A stretch of DNA of 20,730 bases, taken from the NCBI GenBank assembly GCA_022600215.1, contig JAHZKV010000005.1, positions 1 through 20,730 on the forward strand, given 5' to 3'. The DNA comes from a bacterium. Lineage in GTDB: Bacteria; Chlamydiota; Chlamydiia; Chlamydiales; 2-12-FULL-49-11. The position numbers and the translations under genes were made by a program. Shown here piece by piece: positions 8,294-14,741 of this stretch (position 1 is the first letter of the stretch; each line of letters opens with the position of its first letter). The notes under the pieces were generated by a model. The model did not search any database. It was not told the origin of the DNA and was given only the letters and a program-made list of their open reading frames with translations.

Positions 8294-9393
8294 TTTCGCC
8301 CCCTACCATCTTCAAATAGGCATGGATAAATGGATCGATATCGCCATCGAGAATCTTCTTGGTGTCCCCATCTTCATACTTGGTACGAGGATCTTTTACT
8401 AAAGTGTAAGGATGAAGTACATAGTTACGAATTTGACTGCCCCAACCAATCTCTTTTTTCTCTCCGGCAAGCCCTTCTAGCTCTTGCTTTTTTTCTTCGA
8501 GCTTCTTTTGGTAGATCTTTGCTTTGAGCATCTTTAAACAAGTATCTCTATTTTTGATTTGCGAGCGCTCTTGCTGCGAAGAAACTACTATCCCTGTTGG
8601 GGTGTGCGTCATTCGCACTGCAGAATCGGTAGTATTCACATGCTGCCCCCCAGCTCCTGATGCTCGGAATGTGTCGACACGAATATCTTCGCTCTTTACC
8701 TCTACTTCGATATCATCTGTAAGAACAGGCACCACCTCTATTGACGCAAAACTCGTATGACGCTTGGCATTGCTATCAAAAGGGGAAATACGCACCAGGC
8801 GATGCACCCCTGTCTCTGCTCGCAAATAACCATAGGCATATTCGCCATCCATCTTGATCGTTGCATTTTTCAGGCCAGCGACATCTCCAGCGAGTTCACT
8901 TACCACCTCCACCTTCCAACCTTTTCTCTCTGCATAACGTATATACATACGAAAAAGCATGAGTGCCCAATCGCACGACTCGGTGCCCCCTGCCCCTGCA
9001 TTGATGCTGAGATAACAACCGCAGCTATCCTCTTTACGGGTAAACATGCGCCTAACTTCGAGCTCCTCTAGAAGCTTTTCTGCCTCAGAAAGCTCTCCCT
9101 CTAAATCGGCCAAAAGCTCTTCGTCCCCTAAAGCCTCTACCTCGGGATACATCGCATGAATACTTTCAAATTGACCAAGTAATTTTTTTAATGGAAAAAC
9201 CCAAGATTTTAGCTCTGAAACCCGCTTTACCGTCACCTCAGCCTCTTCCTTATTATCCCAAAAAGAGGGATCTTCCATCTGCTTTTCTAAATCGCTGAGC
9301 TCTTTTTCCTTTGCAGAGAGGTCAAAGATACCTCCCCATACCTGAAATCTTCTCCCCAAACACCTTTATGTCTTTCGATATATTTTCTCGCAT
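8283..9393 (-). CDS. prfB: Peptide chain release factor 2 (RF2), expressed by +1 programmed frameshift
   Basis: RF2 recognises UGA and UAA stop codons and triggers peptide release on the ribosome. The main frame carries the peptide anticodon SPF (RISPFDSNAKRH) and the catalytic GGQ loop (SGAGGQHVN). The true N-terminus lies in another frame: ATG at 9393 encodes MRENISKDIKVFGEKISGMG and then RYL, ending at an in-frame TGA (9324-9322). The sequence there is AGG-TAT-CTT-TGA-C, the conserved RF2 autoregulatory shift site, so the mature product joins bases 9393-9325 to 9323-8283 and gives 369 aa, normal for RF2. An ATG within the main frame (near 9359) would drop these residues and is not the real start. 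It leads the operon with two GNAT genes and yebC. Confidence 0.96.
9321..9339 (-). promoter_or_regulatory. prfB: prfB +1 programmed frameshift site
   Basis: On the minus strand the sequence reads ATGGGGAGGTATCTTTGAC. The internal Shine-Dalgarno-like GGGAGG lies three bases before the slippery CTT, followed by the UGA-C stop context. When RF2 is scarce the ribosome pauses at UGA and slips +1 to read GAC (Asp). This is the established RF2 feedback mechanism. Confidence 0.93.
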
Positions 9394-9420
9394 GTCACCG
9401 TCATCACTTTTTACCTATAA

Positions 9421-9449
9421 AGGATACCAAAAGATCTCCAAAATTCCAA
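9421..9449 (-). promoter_or_regulatory. Candidate sigma-70-type promoter for prfB operon
   Basis: On the minus strand TTGGAA (9449-9444), a 17-base spacer and TATCCT (9426-9421) form a plausible -35/-10 pair. The predicted start of transcription is about 20 bases before the prfB ATG at 9393. It rests on motif match and position only. Confidence 0.4.
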
Positions 9450-9557
9450 GTAACATTTTCCCTCTAAAACATATAGTTTAAATTTTAAATATATTTTTAC
9501 AACGATAATTATGATAAATAAAAATGTATTTACAGGTTATTTAATAATACACTCTGT

Positions 9558-9563
9558 TATAAT
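9558..9563 (+). promoter_or_regulatory. Candidate -10 box for the 9588 operon
   Basis: A perfect TATAAT lies 24 bases before the ATG at 9588, within the AT-rich divergent region 9394-9587. No convincing -35 hexamer stands at 16-18 bases (TTATTT at 9537 gives a 15-base spacer), so confidence is modest. Nothing else recognisable fills this 194-base gap apart from the prfB promoter. Confidence 0.4.
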
Positions 9564-9587
9564 TAAATAAAAAAAAGGAGATTTCCT

Positions 9588-9773
9588 ATGAATTGTATTC
9601 AAAAAACTTGTGGACAACTTGCTGGAGCCGTTGCAAACGAGTGCCGCTTCGAAAATCTAAAAAACACGGCTCACTCAGCATTTCTTCTAACTTACTTCGC
9701 ATTGGTTGTATTACCTACAAACTGCGATCCACTAAACCAATTTGATCTAAATAATAAAGAGGTAACCGTATAA
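9588..9773 (+). CDS. Small hypothetical protein with one hydrophobic segment
   Basis: A 61-aa protein I do not recognise. The start is well supported: AAGGAG lies about eight bases before the ATG, with a TATAAT upstream. It has a polar N-terminal third with Cys at positions 3, 8 and 19, then a hydrophobic stretch HSAFLLTYFALVVLPTNC (about residues 29-46) that may span the membrane. A short acidic/polar tail follows. Its TAA stop overlaps the ATG of the next gene (TAATG), so the two proteins are probably made in coordinated amounts and may act together. It may be a small membrane partner of the downstream coiled-coil protein; this is inference from arrangement only. Confidence 0.65.
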   Translation: MNCIQKTCGQLAGAVANECRFENLKNTAHSAFLLTYFALVVLPTNCDPLNQFDLNNKEVTV

Positions 9774-10792
9774 TGACACAAGCAGTATCCGCCCCAAATT
9801 CTTCAGGAGTAATTTCCGCCCTAACTAACCCAGAAAATGCAAAATATGCTTTACTTGCAGCAAGCGTTGTTGTAGGTATTATTACCGATTTAGTAATTAG
9901 AGCAATCGGGTATCTAATAGCATCTTCTGGTAAAGAGCAATCGCCTACCGCCCTTGCTCCTCAAGATGTAAAAGTAATAACCAGTAATCACACGCCTCCA
10001 GCAGCAGCTGCCGCAGAAGCAAGGCTTGCTGCCTCACACAAAAGAGAAGCTGAGAAAATGCAAGATGGCATCTGTGACCTTGCTTTAGAAAAGCTCGCAG
10101 CAGAAGGACAAATTGAGCAATATGAATTAATGATTGAAGGTCTAGAAAGAAAACTTTTTCAGCTACAACAAGCACTTCAACAAGTTACAATAGAATCTTT
10201 AGGTTTAGCAGGAGAAGTAGTTTCTACTGCTCAACTGTTAGAGCTTTTTGCTTCTTCAAATAAACAAGCTGCTATAATGATTGAAGAAAGAAATGCTGAA
10301 ATTGAAAAATTACAGGCTGAAATAAAAGAGCTCAAAAGAACATTTGATGCACTGAAAAGAAATCCTCCAACCGACGATTTTGAAGCTAGATTCCATGGCA
10401 TTGCAAGCGCCGAGGTAATTGGAATGCAAGTTGCACGACTACTTGGAAGAAGTGAAGGTGCTCCTCAACAAGATCATCATGCCTCATTTGAAACAAGAAC
10501 TCCAAGTTTTGAGGTTGATCATGCACATGGTCTAGCTCGGGCATCTTTTGATTCTGATGGAAATAGCTCTACAAGATCTAGTTCACCTCAAGAAGAAGTA
10601 GATGGTTCATTATTTTCTCTTCGTGCTAGCCCTATTACTCTCCCTACAGATACGACTCCAAGGTTAGATAGAAGAGGACAAGGTTCTACAGACAGTTCTT
10701 CTGGATCAGATTCCTCTAGTTTTGGTTTAGGTGTTGCTGCTGGAGATAGCTTACTTGCAGGTACACCTGCAACAGGGCTATTTGACGAATAA
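9773..10792 (+). CDS. Hypothetical single-span membrane coiled-coil protein, candidate secreted effector
   Basis: A 339-aa protein not assignable to a known family. It has a short Ser/Ala/Thr-rich N-terminus (MTQAVSAPNSSGVISALTN), as often seen in type III secreted proteins. One hydrophobic segment lies at about 25-51 (YALLAASVVVGIITDLVIRA). A long Ala/Glu/Gln/Lys-rich helical region at about 78-195 has heptad spacing (EEKNAEIEKL-type), so a coiled coil is likely. The low-complexity tail (about 200-339) is rich in Ser, Asp and Gly (RSSSPQEEVDG, STDSSSGSDSSS). The start overlaps the upstream stop (TAATG). The layout resembles chlamydial inclusion-membrane or effector proteins, but the classical bilobed Inc hydrophobic domain of two close spans is not evident. 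A strong terminator follows. Confidence 0.75.
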   Translation: MTQAVSAPNSSGVISALTNPENAKYALLAASVVVGIITDLVIRAIGYLIASSGKEQSPTALAPQDVKVITSNHTPPAAAAAEARLAASHKREAEKMQDGICDLALEKLAAEGQIEQYELMIEGLERKLFQLQQALQQVTIESLGLAGEVVSTAQLLELFASSNKQAAIMIEERNAEIEKLQAEIKELKRTFDALKRNPPTDDFEARFHGIASAEVIGMQVARLLGRSEGAPQQDHHASFETRTPSFEVDHAHGLARASFDSDGNSSTRSSSPQEEVDGSLFSLRASPITLPTDTTPRLDRRGQGSTDSSSGSDSSSFGLGVAAGDSLLAGTPATGLFDE

Positions 10793-10810
10793 GGAAAAGT
10801 ACATTATAAA

Positions 10811-10845
10811 AAGTCAGTGTAGAAATTTTGCACTGGCTTTTTTTT
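10811..10845 (+). terminator. Rho-independent terminator after the 9588-10792 operon
   Basis: The stem AAGTCAGTG (10811-10819) pairs with CACTGGCTT (10831-10839) through nine pairs including one G-U, with an 11-base loop and a run of T to 10845. It lies 18 bases after the TAA stop and separates this operon from the next gene. Confidence 0.85.
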
Positions 10846-10883
10846 GTAGGTAAATTAAAAAAAATCCTATCCATCAATTTGTT

Positions 10884-10912
10884 TTTGATTTATGATAACT
10901 TTATTCTAAATT
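10884..10912 (+). promoter_or_regulatory. Candidate promoter of the 10929 gene, similar to that of its paralogue
   Basis: TTTGAT (10884-10889), a 17-base spacer and TAAATT (10907-10912). The 24 bases beginning TTATGATA (10890) match those at 11824 at most positions and stand at almost the same distance from the ATG (39 versus 40 bases). Shared ancestry or shared control are both possible. Confidence 0.4.
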
Positions 10913-10928
10913 AACAAAATAACGTGCG

Positions 10929-11741
10929 ATGGTATTTGTAAGCACAAGCAGATTATGGCAAAGGGTTGACTGGAAACATGTTCCAGATATTGCTACTATT
11001 AAGAGCGCTCCTCTTTCACTCAAAGCTGCACCAAATACTCCTAATAACTCTACCACTTTACCCACTGCCCCTCCACCAACAAGCACTGCCCCTCCACCAC
11101 CTGCAGCTCTTCCTCGTCCCATTCCAAGCGCTACTTTCGTTGCAAATACATTCCCCCCACCATCACTCTATCAACGAGGCGTAGCCCAATTCCTCTCTAC
11201 CACCGAAAAGATTGAACTACTGCTACAACTACTCCTCAAAAAAATAGAAGCGTTTTTTGTGCAACATGTCCCCTCTATCGTGCACAAAATAAAAGATCTC
11301 ACTACAGGAGCTGCCCACAAAGTGACTTTCTTTGTAACCACCTACCCAGTAGTCTCTGGTATCCTCATCACCGTAACGATAACACTATGCATCGTTTGGG
11401 TAGTAAAGAAAAAACGCCTTATTGCACACCAAAAGCAACAAATCACAGAAAAGGCTGAATTAATTCAAGGTTTATACAAAGAGTTCCAAACATTTATGAA
11501 TGACAACCCGGAGTTGCAAGTTCATGAGATGCTTATGAAAAATACAACTTACAGTGGCGTTTTTGATTCTGCAAAAACTGCAAGTCAAGGTAATAGAGAT
11601 AAAATGTGGGAATTTTTCTTAAAAGAAATACAACTTTATGATTTCACTTCGAAAATCATCTCCCCTGTTCGGAATCCAAGGAAGGGTGGAAAATTAGATA
11701 GAAGAGCTCGAAGCAGATCCCCTCTCCATGGTTATCAATAA
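10929..11741 (+). CDS. Proline-rich single-span membrane protein, candidate effector (paralogue of the 11864 gene)
   Basis: A 270-aa protein of unknown function. The N-terminus MVFVSTSRLWQRVDWKHVP shares VS..RL..V.W..(V/I)P with the next gene. It is followed by a Pro/Thr/Ala-rich stretch (about 43-80, with APPPTSTAPPPP) and an amphipathic leucine-rich helix (93-125). One membrane span lies at about 132-159 (VTFFVTTYPVVSGILITVTI), followed by KKKR, then a helical region and a basic C-terminus RRARSRSPLHGYQ. The T-x-x-P-(V/I) membrane segment aligns with that of the 11864 gene, so the two are diverged tandem duplicates. The basic stop after the span predicts a cytosolic C-terminus. There is no Shine-Dalgarno sequence before the ATG (ACAAAATAACGTGCG), unlike most neighbours. 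Candidate type III effector; not proven. Confidence 0.72.
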   Translation: MVFVSTSRLWQRVDWKHVPDIATIKSAPLSLKAAPNTPNNSTTLPTAPPPTSTAPPPPAALPRPIPSATFVANTFPPPSLYQRGVAQFLSTTEKIELLLQLLLKKIEAFFVQHVPSIVHKIKDLTTGAAHKVTFFVTTYPVVSGILITVTITLCIVWVVKKKRLIAHQKQQITEKAELIQGLYKEFQTFMNDNPELQVHEMLMKNTTYSGVFDSAKTASQGNRDKMWEFFLKEIQLYDFTSKIISPVRNPRKGGKLDRRARSRSPLHGYQ

Positions 11742-11796
11742 TACCACTTTATTTACTAAAAATATTTTGAATTTAGAAAAGCTTTCAAATTAAAAT

Positions 11797-11820
11797 AACT
11801 CTACCCATTAATAGAGTTTT
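11797..11820 (+). terminator. Small stem-loop, possible weak terminator before the 11864 gene
   Basis: AACTCTA (11797-11803) and TAGAGTT (11812-11818) form a perfect seven-pair stem with an eight-base loop, followed by TT. It is AT-rich with a short T run, so it would be weak. It overlaps the -35 region of the candidate promoter at 11818-11846. Confidence 0.4.
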
Positions 11821-11846
11821 AACTTATGATACCTTTACGTTATATT
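11818..11846 (+). promoter_or_regulatory. Candidate promoter of the 11864 gene
   Basis: TTTAAC (11818-11823), a 17-base spacer and TATATT (11841-11846). The spacer begins TTATGATA as in the promoter at 10884-10912. The ATG follows 17 bases after the -10 element, and AAGGG (11851-11855) serves as ribosome-binding site. Confidence 0.42.
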
Positions 11847-11863
11847 AATAAAGGGCTCGAAAT

Positions 11864-13411
11864 ATGGCATATGTAAGTGCACAACGCTTGCGCATGGTAC
11901 CATGGAATGATATTCCAACTCCTACTGCTACAAAGCCAGAAATTTCCACGCCAACTGATCCAAAAAATCCTCCTCCACCCCCTCCTGTCAAAGTAGAAGC
12001 GCCTCCCCCAACTAGCGATCCAAAAATAGTTCTAGATGCAACTCCTACTCCAGCTCCTTCTTCTACCACCCCGCTACCCCAAAGAAGCATAAGAGATATG
12101 GGCGTATACCTTGGTGAAAAAATCACCCTATTCATCACCATCCATCCTATTCTCACCACCATCATAGCTGTAACCGTAGTGAGCACAGCTTTCTTCCTCT
12201 ATACCAAAAGACTCAAAAATCAATTCAATATAGAAAAAGAAAGACTGCAAGCAGAGGCTCAAACAAAATTGACAGAGGCTACAGAAAAGTGCACACAATT
12301 ACAAACTGGACTTTTGCTTTTAAAAATGGAAAACAGGAAATTAAAAAAACAAATAAAAGATCAAAGACCTCCTTCTGCTGCAGCTGCTGCTGCAGAAGGA
12401 AAAGGAACCGTATCTGCTGCAGACATAGATCACGCACATAAACAATTTCAAACACAAGCATGGCAATATATTCAAATGTACCTCTTACTAGAGGAAATGA
12501 GTAAGCAAGATAATAGATGTGTCGATCTGTGTACCGATGTAGCTCTTGCAGATGGTGATCCACAAGATGGATGGGAATCTCTTAGCCACCACACCACAGA
12601 CATAAGAGAAGCTCTTTTACACCTTCAAAGAAGTACTACCGAAACTCAAGAGAAGTTATTTGAAACAGGCCTTCAAAGACTCATTACAGGACAAAGACAT
12701 CTGTATGAAATACTTCGCACAGCTATACCTCAATTGAGACACAATTTAATTCAAGAGATTGGAACTTCTCCCGCAGATGTGCGCAGTGCAATAGAAGAAC
12801 ATCTCTTAGCGATACTTAAAAGAGCACAAGATCAAATAAAAAAGGATAAGAAGCAGGCAGAATTATATTTAGAAGAGCAAGTCGCGCAAATACTTCATAG
12901 AACATACAGTAAATTGGATGATGGATCTGCACTCTTAGAATCCAACCTATCTCAAGTAATGCATAATTTATTAGACGGAGCAGACTTTACCATATCTGTC
13001 ACCTTAGAAGAAGGTGGTGGACAGGCAGATGATGCATTCCCCCATTTTTTTGCCTCCGATGGCTCTAGTCTAGTGACAGAAGAAGGGTCTCCACCTAGGT
13101 CTAGAATTTCCTTATCCTTAATACATAGCCCAAGAACACCTCCAAGTAGTCGCCGTTCATCTACCCCTACTAGTCGTTTATCTCTAGATGATCTTGTTAT
13201 TGATGAAGAAGAAGATGATGGCGGCGGCGGTGCTGCTTCTGTCCAAACACCTTTAGGAAGAAATCTCCATGATGCTTTCATAGCATCTGCAGATAATTCC
13301 GATGAGGAACCTGAACTAGCAGCAGAAGAAAAGCAAGGACCTGCAAGCAAAGAGCAAATTAAAAAGTTTTTTTCATCTCTAGTAAGGAACAAAACTGCGG
13401 TTTGTGAATAG
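11864..13411 (+). CDS. Large proline-rich, coiled-coil, single-span membrane protein, candidate effector
   Basis: A 515-aa protein of unknown function. The N-terminus MAYVSAQRLRMVPWNDIP shares VS..RL..V.W..(V/I)P with the 10929 gene. A Pro-rich segment (about 18-72) includes six consecutive prolines. One membrane span lies at about 87-113 (ITLFITIHPILTTIIAVTVV), then TKRLK and a coiled coil (115-168, NIEKERLQAEAQTKLTEATE). An Ala tract (172-177) is followed by a predominantly helical domain (about 183-375). The acidic/Ser-rich tail contains SPRTPPSSRRSSTPTSRLS and EEEDDGGGG. AAGGG lies eight bases before the ATG. Eukaryote-like low-complexity regions, many Ser/Thr-Pro sites and position beside a paralogue suggest a host-interacting protein. 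No enzyme motif is visible. Confident as a gene, speculative as an effector. Confidence 0.8.
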   Translation: MAYVSAQRLRMVPWNDIPTPTATKPEISTPTDPKNPPPPPPVKVEAPPPTSDPKIVLDATPTPAPSSTTPLPQRSIRDMGVYLGEKITLFITIHPILTTIIAVTVVSTAFFLYTKRLKNQFNIEKERLQAEAQTKLTEATEKCTQLQTGLLLLKMENRKLKKQIKDQRPPSAAAAAAEGKGTVSAADIDHAHKQFQTQAWQYIQMYLLLEEMSKQDNRCVDLCTDVALADGDPQDGWESLSHHTTDIREALLHLQRSTTETQEKLFETGLQRLITGQRHLYEILRTAIPQLRHNLIQEIGTSPADVRSAIEEHLLAILKRAQDQIKKDKKQAELYLEEQVAQILHRTYSKLDDGSALLESNLSQVMHNLLDGADFTISVTLEEGGGQADDAFPHFFASDGSSLVTEEGSPPRSRISLSLIHSPRTPPSSRRSSTPTSRLSLDDLVIDEEEDDGGGGAASVQTPLGRNLHDAFIASADNSDEEPELAAEEKQGPASKEQIKKFFSSLVRNKTAVCE

Positions 13412-13451
13412 AGTTTTTTGAAACTTTCTTGACGAGAAAAGATTTCCCTGG

Positions 13452-13471
13452 CAAACATAGAGGAATGTTTG
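13452..13471 (+). other. Short perfect hairpin in the leader of the SWIB gene
   Basis: CAAACAT (13452-13458) and ATGTTTG (13465-13471) pair perfectly around AGAGGA. It stands in the 94-base gap between the 11864 gene and the SWIB gene, with no T run after it, so it is more likely a leader hairpin than a terminator. A TTGACG at 13429-13434 upstream could be a -35 element, but no good -10 follows. Confidence 0.3.
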
Positions 13472-13505
13472 TAAAATAAAACTTTTATCACCTAGGAGAC
13501 AGTAT

Positions 13506-13763
13506 ATGGCTAAAAAAGCTAACTCAGCATTTATGAGAAAACTAAAATTGAGCCCAGAGCTACAAGCAGTTTGTGGGAAGGGGCCAATGCCAAGAACAGA
13601 GATTACAAAAAATCTTTGGAAATATATCAAGAAGCATAAGCTTCAAGATCCAGACAATATGCGTAATATCAAACCAGACGATAAACTAGCTAAAATTTTC
13701 GGAAGCAAACGCGCTATTTCTATGTTCAAAATGCCTGGACATATCAACAAGCATGTAGACTAA
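13506..13763 (+). CDS. SWIB/MDM2-domain protein
   Basis: An 85-aa protein that is essentially one SWIB domain: the L-S-P-E-L-x-x-V-x-G helix (residues 15-24), R-T-E-I-T-K-x-L-W-x-Y-I-K-x-H-x-L-Q-D (30-48), I-K-P-D-D-K-L (55-61) and the closing phenylalanine-methionine stretch. SWIB is otherwise known from eukaryotic SWI/SNF chromatin-remodelling complexes. In bacteria it is characteristic of chlamydiae, alone (CT460 in C. trachomatis, from memory) or fused to topoisomerase I, and is thought to act on DNA or chromatin, possibly during nucleoid changes of the developmental cycle. TAGGAGA lies about eight bases upstream of the ATG. It is monocistronic, ending in a strong terminator. Confidence 0.95.
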   Translation: MAKKANSAFMRKLKLSPELQAVCGKGPMPRTEITKNLWKYIKKHKLQDPDNMRNIKPDDKLAKIFGSKRAISMFKMPGHINKHVD

Positions 13764-13796
13764 GAAGTCTATAAAATATATCTTATGATATCTATC

Positions 13797-13823
13797 GCCT
13801 ACTACTTTTGTAGTAGGCTTTTT
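13797..13823 (+). terminator. Strong Rho-independent terminator after the SWIB gene
   Basis: GCCTACTAC (13797-13805) and GTAGTAGGC (13810-13818) are perfectly complementary with a TTTT loop, followed by TTTTT. The T-rich end is also where the -35 of the truA promoter would fall. Confidence 0.93.
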
Positions 13824-13841
13824 ATTTATCTGCCTTTTTGG

Positions 13842-13847
13842 TATAAT
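13842..13847 (+). promoter_or_regulatory. Candidate -10 box of truA promoter
   Basis: A perfect TATAAT lies 23 bases before the truA ATG at 13871. A 17-base spacer would put the -35 within the T-rich tail of the preceding terminator (about 13819-13824), a poor match. Confidence 0.5.
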
Positions 13848-13870
13848 TGAATCCAATTTTGGATAAGAAA

Positions 13871-14611
13871 ATGAAAATTAAATTTATCATTGCCTATGAT
13901 GGCGCAGCATATTTTGGCTGGCAAAGACAAAACACCAAAAAAAGTGTGCAAGGAACAATCGAGGGGGCTCTTCAGCAGATCTTCCAGCAAGAGGTGCTAA
14001 TTGTTGGCGCCGGGAGGACCGACCGCGGAGTACATGCTAAACAGCAAGTAGCTACAGCGACCCTCCCAAAAGAAATCCCCCTCCATAAGCTCGAAAAATC
14101 TCTTAACAGCCTCCTACCCGACGACATCTCCATCTACCACATAGAAAATGCAGAAGATGATTTTCATCCCTGCTTTTCTGCCACCGGAAAAATCTACCGC
14201 TACCATATCTCTACCAAAAAAACACTCAACCCCTTCTCCCGCCATCACCATTTTCACTACCCCTACCCCCTCGACCTCGACCTACTCCAAGCAGCCATCC
14301 CAATCTTCATCGGCACCAAAGACTTCTCCGCCTTTGCCAAGCAAATTGAAAAAGAAGGGAGCCCCAATCCCATAAAAACGATCTACTCCATCACCCTAAA
14401 TCCCACAGAAGAAGGATTTACCCTCACCTTCCACGGCAGCGGCTTCCTCTACAAAATGGTACGAAATATCACCGGCGCACTCATAGGTATCGCAGCAAAA
14501 AAAATCACCTTCCAAGAGCTAGAAAAGATCCTCCATTCCAAAAAAAATACCCACAACCTCCTCCAAGCTCCCGCCCACGGCCTCTCCCTTGAAAAGGTAT
14601 TGTACGACTAA
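13871..14611 (+). CDS. truA: tRNA pseudouridine(38-40) synthase TruA
   Basis: Converts uridines 38-40 in the anticodon arm of many tRNAs to pseudouridine. The 246-aa protein starts MKIKFIIAYDGAAYFGWQRQ, the typical TruA beginning. It contains the catalytic Asp51 in GAGRTDRGVHA and the motif YRYHI (YR-Y-x-I) near residue 113, and it ends with the FLYKMVRNITGALIG segment that is highly conserved in the family. The ATG at 13871 is chosen over an in-frame TTG at 13847, which would overlap the TATAAT box and add residues not seen in homologues. From about 14060 on, codons end strongly in C (ATC, CTC, TAC, CCC), unlike the proteases at the start of the window. It lies immediately upstream of a tRNA-Leu gene with its own promoter. 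Confidence 0.97.
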   Translation: MKIKFIIAYDGAAYFGWQRQNTKKSVQGTIEGALQQIFQQEVLIVGAGRTDRGVHAKQQVATATLPKEIPLHKLEKSLNSLLPDDISIYHIENAEDDFHPCFSATGKIYRYHISTKKTLNPFSRHHHFHYPYPLDLDLLQAAIPIFIGTKDFSAFAKQIEKEGSPNPIKTIYSITLNPTEEGFTLTFHGSGFLYKMVRNITGALIGIAAKKITFQELEKILHSKKNTHNLLQAPAHGLSLEKVLYD

Positions 14612-14615
14612 TGGG

Positions 14616-14644
14616 TTGAAGTAAAAAGATGATAGGGATATAAT
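14616..14644 (+). promoter_or_regulatory. Promoter of tRNA-Leu and the following HAD gene
   Basis: TTGAAG (14616-14621), exactly 17 bases, then TATAAT (14639-14644). Predicted transcription starts about 8 bases before the tRNA at 14659. It is a near-consensus sigma-70-type promoter lying just after the truA stop. Confidence 0.75.
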
Positions 14645-14658
14645 AGAAGCATTTTTAA

Positions 14659-14741
14659 GCCGATGTGGCGAAATGGTAGACGCGGCAGATTCAAAATCTG
14701 CTCTTGGCAACAAGGTGCTGGTTCGAGTCCGGTCATCGGTA
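14659..14741 (+). tRNA. tRNA-Leu (anticodon CAA)
   Basis: An 83-base class II tRNA. The acceptor stem GCCGATG pairs with CATCGGT (first pair G-U). The D arm is GCG...CGC with TGGTAGA. The anticodon stem GCAGA/TCTGC has the loop TTCAAAA, giving anticodon CAA at positions 34-36 (reads UUG, Leu). A long variable arm (TCTTGGCAACAAGG) follows, then the T arm GCTGG-TTCGAGT-CCGGT. The 3' CCA is not encoded. The discriminator A at 14741 is immediately followed by the ATG of the next gene. Confidence 0.95.

Noticed and set aside
11845..12186. Gly/Val-rich minus-strand frame (VGGGASTLTGGGG)
   Set aside because: Mirror image of the proline-rich coding segment (CCN codons read as GGN); not an independent gene.
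12369..12400. CTGCTGCAG-rich tract as a possible regulatory palindrome or microsatellite
   Set aside because: It encodes the Ala tract of the 515-aa protein; trinucleotide composition explains the symmetry.
12952..13491. 179-codon minus-strand frame opposite the 515-aa gene
   Set aside because: Antisense shadow of a Ser/Pro/Gly-rich coding region; low-complexity product, no ribosome-binding site, and it covers the SWIB leader.
13847..13870. Extended N-terminus of truA from a TTG codon
   Set aside because: The TTG overlaps the TATAAT box, and the added residues precede the typical TruA start MKIKFIIAYDG; the ATG at 13871 is better.
14673..14741. HAD gene start inside the tRNA
   Set aside because: The frame is open through the tRNA only by chance; these bases are fully explained by tRNA-Leu structure.
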